Of a stretch of 13,056 bases of DNA, positions 1 to 5,334 are shown piece after piece (positions within the stretch are counted from its first letter, which is position 1; each line of letters opens with the position of its first letter). Source of the DNA: an uncultured bacterium (GTDB taxonomy: Bacteria > Pseudomonadota > Alphaproteobacteria > SP197); assembly GCA_938014945.1 (NCBI GenBank), contig CALLQH010000212.1:1-13056 (forward strand), in the 5' to 3' direction. The notes under the pieces were generated by a model. The model was not told the DNA's origin and made no database searches. It worked only from the letters and a program-made list of their open reading frames with translations. Position numbers and translations under genes: made by a program.

Positions 1-584
1 TCGGTGACCTGACCGACGCGGCTGTTCTCGACCTTGTAGGAGACCTTCTTGACCGGCGAATAGATGGCATCGACCGGGATCAGGCCGATGGGCGCATCCT
101 CGGGGCGGTTCTGCGCGGCCGGGACGTAACCCTTGCCCAGCTCGACGGTGAACTCCATGTTGAGTTCGGCCTCGCTGTCGAGCGTGCAGATGACGTGATC
201 GGGATCCATGATCTCGATGTCGGATCCGGCCTCGATCATGGAGGCGGTCACCGCGCCCGGGCCCTTGGCCTTCAACGTCATGCGCTTGGTGCCGGTCGAG
301 TGCATCTTCAGCGACAGCGCCTTCACGTTCAGCACGATATCGGTCACGTCCTCATGGACGCCCGTGATCGAGGAGAACTCGTGCAGGACATTGTTGATGC
401 GGATCGACGTGACGGCCGCGCCCTGCAGGGACGACAGCAGGATCCGGCGCAGGGCGTTGCCCAGCGTCATGCCAAAGCCGCGCTCGAGCGGTTCGGCGAC
501 GATGGTCGCCTCGCGCAGGGCATCGAGACCCGGCTCGATCTGCAGCTTGTTGGGTTTGATCAACGCTTGCCAGTTCTTGTTCAT
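1..584 (-). CDS. rpoA: RNA polymerase alpha subunit, N-terminal part (cut by window edge)
   Basis: This gene encodes the alpha subunit of RNA polymerase, which dimerises and nucleates assembly of beta and beta'. I translated it directly: it begins MNKNWQALIKPNKLQIEPG and stays open for 194 codons to the left edge. Visible family landmarks are the dimerisation stretch EPLERGFGMTLGNALRRILL (about residues 31-50), LHEFSSITGVHEDVTDIVLN (about 67-86), GKGYVPA and PIGLIPVDAIYSPV. The C-terminal DNA-binding domain, and rplQ which normally follows, lie outside the window. The ATG at 584 is the only usable start: the same frame upstream has no ATG, GTG or TTG before a stop at 639-641. A GAGG at 596-599 lies 11 nt upstream, a rather long spacing. 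The gene follows rpsK after an unusually long structured gap. Identity is certain. Confidence 0.97.
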   Translation of the reverse strand, partial: MNKNWQALIKPNKLQIEPGLDALREATIVAEPLERGFGMTLGNALRRILLSSLQGAAVTSIRINNVLHEFSSITGVHEDVTDIVLNVKALSLKMHSTGTKRMTLKAKGPGAVTASMIEAGSDIEIMDPDHVICTLDSEAELNMEFTVELGKGYVPAAQNRPEDAPIGLIPVDAIYSPVKKVSYKVENSRVGQVT

Positions 585-608
585 CGTGACGACGACCTCG
601 TTGTTGTC

Positions 609-628
609 GGCCTGCCCGGCGGGCGGCC
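609..628 (-). other. RNA hairpin just upstream of the rpoA ribosome binding site
   Basis: In the rpsK-rpoA gap, GGCC (609-612) and GCCC (614-617) pair with GGGC (621-624) and GGCC (625-628). The stem is 8 bp with one bulged base (613) and a 3-nt loop. No U-run follows, so it is not an intrinsic terminator. It ends about 10 nt before the GAGG of rpoA and might protect RNA ends or tune rpoA translation. That role is inference; the pairing is seen in the sequence. Confidence 0.4.
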
Positions 629-667
629 AGCGCCGGACTCACGGGCCCAGCGCATCCTTCAAAGTTC

Positions 668-700
668 CGGGCCTGCGCACATCGCTGCGCGCGCGGCCCG
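668..700 (-). other. Strong RNA hairpin after rpsK
   Basis: CGGGCC (668-673) pairs with GGCCCG (695-700), and GCGC (675-678) can continue the stem with GCGC (691-694) past one bulged base, leaving a 12-nt loop. It begins 15 nt after the rpsK stop on the mRNA. The bases downstream of it hold only three U, so it does not look like an efficient intrinsic terminator. It could act as a weak attenuator or an RNA-stability element between the r-protein genes and rpoA. Function is inferred. Confidence 0.4.
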
Positions 701-714
701 CATCGTCCGGCAGC

Positions 715-1107
715 TCAGACGCGACGGCGCTTGCGCGGACGGCAGCCGTTGTGCGGGATCGGGGTGACGTCCTGGATCAGATTGATCTGGAAGCCCACCG
801 CCGACAGGGCGCGCAGCGCCGATTCGCGGCCCGAACCCGGACCCTTCACGAAAACCTCGAGCACCTGCATGCCGTGCTCCTGGGCCTTGCGGCCCGCGTC
901 CTCGGCGGCCATCTGCGCGGCATAGGGGGTCGACTTGCGCGAACCCTTGAAGCCCATGGCGCCGGCCGACGACCACGAGATGGCGTTGCCCTGGGCATCG
1001 CTGATCGTGATCATGGTGTTGTTGAACGACGCGTTCACATGGGCCACGCCCGACGTGATGTTCTTGCGCTCGCGGCGCTTGACGCGCTGCTGGGTTTCCC
1101 TGGCCAT
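715..1107 (-). CDS. rpsK: 30S ribosomal protein S11
   Basis: S11 sits on the platform of the 30S subunit, contacts 16S rRNA and S18/S21, and helps form the mRNA exit side. The product is 130 residues, the usual length. Visible family signatures are NITSGVAHVNASFNNTMITI (about 16-35), AGAMGFKGSRKSTPYAAQ (48-65), VKGPGSGRESALRAL and the basic tail PHNGCRPRKRRRV. The Asn120-Gly121 pair in that tail matches the site known to isomerise to isoaspartate in E. coli S11. The ATG follows the rpsM stop by 6 bp. Its Shine-Dalgarno is modest (AAGG at the end of rpsM, about 11 nt away), which suggests translational coupling to rpsM. No rpsD follows, unlike the E. coli alpha operon. Confidence 0.99.
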   Translation of the reverse strand: MARETQQRVKRRERKNITSGVAHVNASFNNTMITISDAQGNAISWSSAGAMGFKGSRKSTPYAAQMAAEDAGRKAQEHGMQVLEVFVKGPGSGRESALRALSAVGFQINLIQDVTPIPHNGCRPRKRRRV

Positions 1108-1113
1108 CTCTGA

Positions 1114-1485
1114 TTACGCCTTCTTCTTGCCGGCGACCGGGCGCGCCTTGCCCTTGCGGGTGCGCGCATTGTTGTGGGTGTTCTGGCCGCGCACGGGCAG
1201 GCCCTTGCGGTGACGGACGCCGCGATAGCAGCCCAGATCCATCAGTCGCTTGATGTTCATGGCAACGTCGCGGCGCAGGTCGCCCTCGACGGTATAGCCC
1301 TGATCGATCAGCTCACGGATCTGCGAGACCTCGGCGTCGGTCAGTTCGTTGACCCGCCGCTCCTGCGGAATGCGGGCCGCGGCACAGATTTCCTGCGCCT
1401 TGGTCCGACCGATCCCGTGGATGTAGGTCAGGGCGATTTCGACCCTCTTGGAGGTCGGGATGTTCACACCAGCAATGCGTGCCAA
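1114..1485 (-). CDS. rpsM: 30S ribosomal protein S13 (TTG start)
   Basis: S13 lies in the head of the 30S subunit, pairs with S19, bridges to the 50S subunit and touches the P-site tRNA. The product is 123 residues. It opens ARIAGVNIP after the initiator, contains the helix-two-turn-helix YIHGIGRTKAQEIC (about 21-34) and RRDVAMNIKRLMDLGCYRGVRHR, and ends in a basic tail, ARTRKGKARPVAGKKKA, that reaches the decoding site. The start codon is TTG (1483-1485). No ATG or GTG is available at that point, the N-terminus matches the family exactly, and AAGGAG lies 8 nt upstream, so the call is well supported. The region around the start can fold into two alternative hairpins. Its own promoter lies upstream at 1553-1580, making this the first gene of a separate rpsM-rpsK-rpoA unit. 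Confidence 0.98.
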   Translation of the reverse strand: MARIAGVNIPTSKRVEIALTYIHGIGRTKAQEICAAARIPQERRVNELTDAEVSQIRELIDQGYTVEGDLRRDVAMNIKRLMDLGCYRGVRHRKGLPVRGQNTHNNARTRKGKARPVAGKKKA

Positions 1486-1505
1486 AGGATTGGCTCCTTA
1501 GCCAA
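1481..1505 (-). promoter_or_regulatory. Candidate translational switch at the rpsM start (SD and TTG in alternative hairpins)
   Basis: On the mRNA, UUGGCU (1505-1500) and AGCCAA (1495-1490) form a perfect 6-bp stem with loop AAGG. The Shine-Dalgarno AAGGAG (1499-1494) therefore sits in the loop and the 3' arm. The same GCCAA (1494-1490) can instead pair with UUGGC (1485-1481), a 5-bp stem with loop UCCU that buries the UUG start and frees the Shine-Dalgarno. The choice is made possible by UCCUUUGGC, present at 1509-1501 and again at 1489-1481. The pairings are seen directly; regulation by a ribosomal protein or other ligand is inference. Confidence 0.5.
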
Positions 1506-1515
1506 AGGAAATGAG

Positions 1516-1540
1516 CCGGCAAAACCGCTCTGGTTTCCGG
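1516..1540 (-). other. Hairpin in the rpsM leader RNA
   Basis: CCGG (1537-1540) and AAACC (as mRNA, from 1536-1532) pair with GGUUU (1526-1522) and CCGG (1519-1516), with bases 1520-1521 bulged and a 5-nt loop at 1527-1531. It lies between the predicted transcription start near 1546 and the hairpins at the rpsM start, so almost the entire 60-nt leader can be structured. No U-run follows. It may be part of a protein-binding leader, as in other r-protein operons; this is inferred. Confidence 0.45.
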
Positions 1541-1552
1541 GATGGGCGGCGG

Positions 1553-1580
1553 ATTATAGGGAGGGACAGAGAACTGTCAA
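1553..1580 (-). promoter_or_regulatory. Predicted sigma-70-type promoter of the rpsM-rpsK-rpoA unit
   Basis: Reading the minus strand, TTGACA (1580-1575) is followed after 16 bp by TATAAT (1558-1553). Both hexamers match the sigma-70 consensus exactly. Transcription would start near 1546, giving a leader of about 60 nt to the TTG of rpsM. It lies in the 112-bp gap after adk, the longest gap before rpsM in the whole cluster, which fits a separately promoted alpha unit. A dyad, GACAG-AGAA-CTGTC (1565-1578), overlaps the -35 box and the spacer. Confidence 0.75.
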
Positions 1581-1597
1581 TCACTGTCGATACCCTG

Positions 1598-2248
1598 TCA
1601 ACCGCCGTTGATGACAGAGCGAAGCTGACGCGTCACCTCGTCGATCGGCGCCATGCCGTCGACTTCGGAAAGCACGCCCTTTTCGCGGTAGTAAGGCAGC
1701 AGCGGCGCCGTCTGGTCGTGATAGACCTTCAGGCGCGACCGCACCGTCTCCTCGTTGTCGTCGGCGCGGCGCTTGAACTCCGTGCCGCCGCACGAATCGC
1801 AGACCCCGTCGACCTTGGGGCGCTGGAAGCGGTCGTGGTAGCCCGCACCGCAGTTGGCGCAGGTAAAACGGCCGGTGATACGCTCCACCAGGGCCTCGTC
1901 ATCCACCGCCATCTCGATGACGTGGTCGAGTTTGAGCCCCCGTTCGGCGAGCATGGCGTCCAGCGCCTCGGCCTGGGCCTTGCTGCGGGGGAAACCGTCC
2001 AGAATGAAGCCCTTGGCGCAGTCAGGTTCATCGATGCGCTCGGCGATCATGCCGACGATGATGTCGTCGCTGACCAGTTCGCCGCGGTCCATGACCTCCT
2101 TGGCCATCTTGCCGATGGGCGAACCCGAGGCGACGGCGGCGCGCAGCATGTCGCCGGTGGAGAGCTGGGGAATCCCGTGCTCGTCCATCAGGCGGCGTGC
2201 CTGGGTGCCCTTCCCGGCTCCCGGCGGTCCAAGCAGGATCAGCTTCAT
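1598..2248 (-). CDS. adk: Adenylate kinase, zinc-type LID
   Basis: Adenylate kinase catalyses ATP + AMP to 2 ADP in the cytoplasm and keeps adenylate pools balanced. The product is 216 residues, a normal long-form bacterial Adk. The P-loop GPPGAGKGT is at residues 7-15, the AMP-binding segment QLSTGDMLRAAV at 28-39, and FILDGFPRSKAQAEAL at 81-96. The LID domain (about 127-165) carries Cys130, Cys133, Cys150 and Cys153 in two CxxC pairs, the arrangement known to bind structural zinc. RADDNEETVRSRL with its arginines follows. The ATG overlaps the secY stop by one base (TGATG), with an AAGG about 10 nt upstream, so translation is probably coupled to secY. adk after secY is a common arrangement in alphaproteobacteria and many other bacteria. 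The TGA stop is 112 bp before rpsM. Confidence 0.99.
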   Translation of the reverse strand: MKLILLGPPGAGKGTQARRLMDEHGIPQLSTGDMLRAAVASGSPIGKMAKEVMDRGELVSDDIIVGMIAERIDEPDCAKGFILDGFPRSKAQAEALDAMLAERGLKLDHVIEMAVDDEALVERITGRFTCANCGAGYHDRFQRPKVDGVCDSCGGTEFKRRADDNEETVRSRLKVYHDQTAPLLPYYREKGVLSEVDGMAPIDEVTRQLRSVINGG

Positions 2249-3585
2249 CAGCGGCGGCCCTTGAGTTTGGCCTTCTTGATGAGACCTTCGTACTGGTGAG
2301 CAAGCAGGTGCGACTGGATCTGCGCGACCGTATCCATGGTCACCGTGACGCAGATCAGCAGCGATGTGCCGCCGAGGTAGAAGGGCACGGCCGCCCAGGA
2401 GATCAGCGCCTCGGGAATGAGGCAGACCAGCGTCAGGTAGATCGCACCGATCACGGTGATGCGCGTCAGCACATAATCGAGGTATTCGGCGGTGCTCTTG
2501 CCCGGACGGATGCCGGGAATGAAACCGCCGTGCTTCTTCAGGTTGTCGGCCGTGTCGACCGGATTGAAGACGACAGCCGTATAGAAGAAGCAGAAGAAGA
2601 TGATCGCGGCGGCAAACAGCGCCATGTAGAGCGGCTGGCCGTGGCCGAGCCAGATCTGCAGGTCCTGCAGCCAGATCGGCCCGTCGGCAGCATTGAAGCT
2701 CGCCAGGGTCGCAGGCATCAGCAGGATGGAGCTCGCAAAGATCGGCGGAATGACGCCCGCGGTGTTGAGCTTGAGCGGCAGATGACTCGACTCGCCGCCG
2801 AACATCTTGTTGCCGACCTGACGCTTCGGGTACTGCACGATCAGGCGGCGCTGAGCGCGCTCCATGAAGACGATGACCGCGATGATACCGATCGCGCCGA
2901 TCAGCAGGGCCATGATGAAGATCGGCGACATCGCGCCCGTGCGGCCCAGTTCCAGGGCCTGGCCGATGGCCGAGGGCAGGTTCGCGACAATGCCCGAGAA
3001 GATGATCAGTGACACGCCATTGCCGACGCCGCGCTGGGTGATCTGCTCGCCCAGCCAGAGCAGGAACATGGTGCCGCCCAGCAGCGTGATGACGGTGGTG
3101 AAACGGAAGAACATGCCGGGATCAAGCACGGCCGAGCCGGTGCTTCCGGTCATGGATTCCAGGCCGACGGCAATGCCATAGCCCTGCACGATACACAGCA
3201 GCACCGTCAGGTACCGCGTGTACTGGTTCATCTTCTTGCGGCCGGACTCGCCTTCCTTCTTGAGCTGCTCAAGCTGGGGCGAAACCGTGGTCATCAGCTG
3301 GACGATGATCGAGGCCGAGATGTAGGGCATGACATTCAGCGCAAAGATCGTCATGCGCTGCAGCGCGCCGCCTGAGAACATGTTGAACATGCCCAGGATG
3401 CCGCCAGCCTGCTGCTGGAAGATGTCGTTCAGGATCCCGGCGTCAATGCCCGGAATCGGGATGTAGGTACCCAGGCGATAAACCACGAGAGCGCCCAGGG
3501 TAAACCATAGGCGCTTCTTGAGTTCCGTGGCCTTGCCGAATGCGCCCAGATTGAGCTGGCTGGCGAACTGGTCCGAGGCTGCCAT
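2248..3585 (-). CDS. secY: Preprotein translocase subunit SecY
   Basis: SecY is the channel subunit of the SecYEG translocon in the inner membrane. It passes unfolded preproteins to the periplasm with SecA and inserts membrane proteins from the ribosome. The product is 445 residues, standard for the family, and shows about ten hydrophobic segments, for example 27-46, 80-100, 124-142, 160-180, 222-241, 280-296, 320-340, 374-392 and 397-415. The plug and TM2b region GILGMFNMFSGGALQRM (62-78) and the NVMPYISASIIVQL segment are typical. The cytoplasmic C5 loop has the conserved FIPGIRPGKST with Arg360, matching the arginine required for SecA function in E. coli. It follows rplO by 20 bp, with GGGAG 8 nt before the ATG. 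It overlaps adk by one base. Confidence 0.99.
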   Translation of the reverse strand: MAASDQFASQLNLGAFGKATELKKRLWFTLGALVVYRLGTYIPIPGIDAGILNDIFQQQAGGILGMFNMFSGGALQRMTIFALNVMPYISASIIVQLMTTVSPQLEQLKKEGESGRKKMNQYTRYLTVLLCIVQGYGIAVGLESMTGSTGSAVLDPGMFFRFTTVITLLGGTMFLLWLGEQITQRGVGNGVSLIIFSGIVANLPSAIGQALELGRTGAMSPIFIMALLIGAIGIIAVIVFMERAQRRLIVQYPKRQVGNKMFGGESSHLPLKLNTAGVIPPIFASSILLMPATLASFNAADGPIWLQDLQIWLGHGQPLYMALFAAAIIFFCFFYTAVVFNPVDTADNLKKHGGFIPGIRPGKSTAEYLDYVLTRITVIGAIYLTLVCLIPEALISWAAVPFYLGGTSLLICVTVTMDTVAQIQSHLLAHQYEGLIKKAKLKGRR

Positions 3586-3605
3586 TCAATAGGCTCCCGC
3601 GCAGG

Positions 3606-4106
3606 TCAGCCGTCGTTCCCGGCGGCAGCCTCGTTCTTTTCCTTCTTGACCACCGTCTGGGTGATCGTGCCGCCGGCCTTCTCGACCGCCGCAACCGCCG
3701 ACTTCGTAGCGCCGGCGACAGTGATCTCGACCTTGGCCTTCAGCTCGCCACTGCCGAGCAGACGCAGGCCGTCCTTGGCCCGCCGCAGCACGCCGGCGGC
3801 GACCAGCGCCTCGGCGTCGATCGGCTTCTTGGCATCGACACGGCCGGCATCGATCGCGGCCTGCAGACGCTCCAGCGTGATCTCGGAGTAGTTGGCGCGG
3901 TTCGGATTCTTGAAGCCGCGGATCGGCAGACGCCGATAGATCGGCATCTGACCGCCCTCGAAGTTCGCCATGGCGACACCCGAGCGCGAGGTCTGACCCT
4001 TGTGGCCGCGGCCCGAGGTCTTGCCCAGGCCCGAGCCGATGCCACGACCACGGCGCTTCTTGGAATGCGTGGCGCCGTCGTTGTTGCGAATGTCGTTGAG
4101 CTTCAT
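3606..4106 (-). CDS. rplO: 50S ribosomal protein L15
   Basis: L15 binds 23S rRNA late in 50S assembly, and its long N-terminal arm threads into the rRNA core. The product is 166 residues. The glycine- and basic-rich arm (about 10-50) shows KKRRGRGIGSGLGKTSGRGHKGQ and FEGGQMPIYRRLP; the globular part contains KVEITVAGATKSAVAAVEKAGGTI. E. coli L15 is 144 residues; part of the difference is a charged/Ala tail of roughly 15 residues after TQTVVKK. The ATG is well aligned with the family N-terminus MKLNDI. The Shine-Dalgarno is weak, and the 36-bp gap to rpmD contains a hairpin, so initiation here may be less efficient or depend on upstream translation. Confidence 0.98.
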   Translation of the reverse strand: MKLNDIRNNDGATHSKKRRGRGIGSGLGKTSGRGHKGQTSRSGVAMANFEGGQMPIYRRLPIRGFKNPNRANYSEITLERLQAAIDAGRVDAKKPIDAEALVAAGVLRRAKDGLRLLGSGELKAKVEITVAGATKSAVAAVEKAGGTITQTVVKKEKNEAAAGNDG

Positions 4107-4123
4107 GATCTGTCTCGCACCAT

Positions 4124-4140
4124 GGACGCGAAAAGCGTCC
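4124..4140 (-). other. RNA hairpin in the rpmD-rplO gap
   Basis: GGACGC (4124-4129) and GCGTCC (4135-4140) form a perfect 6-bp stem with a 5-nt loop (UUUUC on the mRNA) two bases after the rpmD stop. No U-run follows the stem. It separates a GAGG-like stretch at 4142-4139 from the weakly served rplO start at 4106. It could be a stability or translational element; the role is unknown. Confidence 0.4.
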
Positions 4141-4142
4141 TC

Positions 4143-4343
4143 TTAGAGTTCTTCCACACGCACCAGATGGGCGACGGTGGTCAGCATGCCGCGGACTTCC
4201 GGGGTATCCTGGAGTTCGCGCGTGCGATGCATCTTGTTGAGGCCCAGGCCCACCAGGGTGGCGCGCTGCTTTTCCGGGCGGCCGATGGGGCTACCGGTCT
4301 GCGTCACCTTGATGGTCTTGGCGGCTGCCTTGCTCTTGGCCAT
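4143..4343 (-). CDS. rpmD: 50S ribosomal protein L30
   Basis: L30 is a small late-assembling 50S protein. The product is 66 residues against 59 in E. coli; the extra length is an N-terminal Lys/Ala stretch (residues 2-9) before the core IKVTQTGSPIGRPEKQRATLVGLGLNKMHRT. That core, with SPIGRPEKQ and LGLNKM, is the family signature, followed by DTPEVRGMLTTVAHLVRVEE. The ATG lies 5 bp after the rpsE stop and has GGAGGG about 9 nt upstream, inside the end of rpsE. The absence of this gene in some lineages makes its presence mildly informative; position between rpsE and rplO is canonical. Confidence 0.98.
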   Translation of the reverse strand: MAKSKAAAKTIKVTQTGSPIGRPEKQRATLVGLGLNKMHRTRELQDTPEVRGMLTTVAHLVRVEEL

Positions 4344-4348
4344 GACGA

Positions 4349-4933
4349 TCAGCCCTCCGCAAATTCGGCGCCGGCGCGACCGAGCACGTCGGCAACCTTC
4401 TTGTTGCGCTTGGCGGCAACCGCACGGGGCGACATCGTGGCCGCCAGGGCATCGAAGGTCGCCTTGACCACATTGTGCGGGTTGGCCGAACCGGTCGACT
4501 TGCAGACCACATCCTGGGCGCCCAGCGCCTCGAAAACCGCACGCATCGGACCGCCGGCGATGACGCCCGTGCCCGGAGGAGCGGTACGCAGAACCACATG
4601 GCCGGCGCCGAAGTCGCCGCGCACGTCATGGTGCAGCGTGCGGCCTTCGCGCAGGGGCACGCGGATCATGTTGCGCTTGGCCTGCTCGGTGGCCTTGCGA
4701 ATGGCCTCCGGCACCTCGCGCGCCTTGCCGGCGCCATGGCCGACACGGCCCTTCTGATCACCCACGACCACGAGCGCGGCGAAGCCGAAACGACGGCCGC
4801 CCTTTACCACCTTGGCCACGCGGTTGATGCTGACGAGCTTCTCGAGGAACTCGCTGGGCTCCTCGTTGCGTCCGCCGCGACCACCGCGGTCGGGACCACG
4901 TCCCTGGCCCCGCTCTCGACCCTGTTGTGCCAT
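4349..4933 (-). CDS. rpsE: 30S ribosomal protein S5
   Basis: S5 stabilises the body of the 30S subunit near the mRNA entry channel and, with S4, influences decoding accuracy. The product is 194 residues, longer than the 167 of E. coli because of an N-terminal Arg/Gly-rich stretch (about residues 4-23), common in alphaproteobacteria. The RNA-binding N-domain starts near EKLVSINRVAKVVKGGRRF (31-49) and includes VGDQKGRVGHGAGKAREVPEAI. The C-domain carries PPGTGVIAGGPMRAVFEALG and KSTGSANPHNVVKATFDAL. AAGGA lies 8 nt before the ATG. It sits between rplR and rpmD as usual in the spc block. Confidence 0.99.
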   Translation of the reverse strand: MAQQGRERGQGRGPDRGGRGGRNEEPSEFLEKLVSINRVAKVVKGGRRFGFAALVVVGDQKGRVGHGAGKAREVPEAIRKATEQAKRNMIRVPLREGRTLHHDVRGDFGAGHVVLRTAPPGTGVIAGGPMRAVFEALGAQDVVCKSTGSANPHNVVKATFDALAATMSPRAVAAKRNKKVADVLGRAGAEFAEG

Positions 4934-4961
4934 CCTGTCGATCCTTCCCTTGTACCGCGGC

Positions 4962-5324
4962 CTAGAACTTCAGGCCGGCTTCGCGGGCCGCATCGGCCAG
5001 CGCCTTGACACGGCCGTGATAGCGATAGCCGCCGCGGTCGAACACGATCTTGTCGATACCGGCCGCAGCCGCACGCTCGGCGATCAGTTTCCCGACCTCC
5101 TTGGCGGCCGCCACATCGGCACCGGTCTTGAGGCCTTCGCGAACCGACGTCTCCAGGGAGGAGGCGGCCGCGATCGTGCGGCCTTCGGCGTCGTCGATGA
5201 CCTGCGCATAGATATGCTTGCTCGAGCGGAACACCGACAAGCGGGGCTTGCCGTCGTTGCGCTGGCGCAGCTGGAGGCGGACGCGATTCTTCCGCCGGGC
5301 GAGGAGTTCTTTTGTCGAGCTCAT
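4962..5324 (-). CDS. rplR: 50S ribosomal protein L18
   Basis: L18 binds 5S rRNA and, with L5 and L25-type proteins, anchors it in the central protuberance. The product is 120 residues (117 in E. coli). A basic N-terminus (KELLARRKNRVRLQLRQ) precedes the core KPRLSVFRSSKHIYAQVIDD and the C-terminal KIVFDRGGYRYHGRVKALADAAREAGLKF, the most conserved part of the family. The reading frame is open further upstream, inside rplF, but the start MSSTKELLARR at 5324 fits the family length and has AGGA 8 nt away, placed over the rplF stop codon. That overlap suggests coupled translation with rplF. Confidence 0.98.
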   Translation of the reverse strand: MSSTKELLARRKNRVRLQLRQRNDGKPRLSVFRSSKHIYAQVIDDAEGRTIAAASSLETSVREGLKTGADVAAAKEVGKLIAERAAAAGIDKIVFDRGGYRYHGRVKALADAAREAGLKF

Positions 5325-5334
5325 GGCGTGCGTC

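Noticed and set aside
208..1113. A 301-codon plus-strand open frame opposite rpoA and rpsK
   Set aside because: Runs across two conserved genes and the structured gap between them, with no domain recognisable by eye.
1595..1617. Inverted repeat CTGTCA / TGACAG at the end of adk as a terminator
   Set aside because: The stem begins inside adk, the loop is 11 nt, and no U-run follows on the mRNA. It is better explained as part of the pentamer cluster at the promoter.
2197..3012. A 271-codon plus-strand open frame opposite secY and the start of adk
   Set aside because: Low-complexity Asp/Arg/Gln/His-rich translation typical of an antisense frame of a membrane-protein gene; SecY on the other strand is certain.
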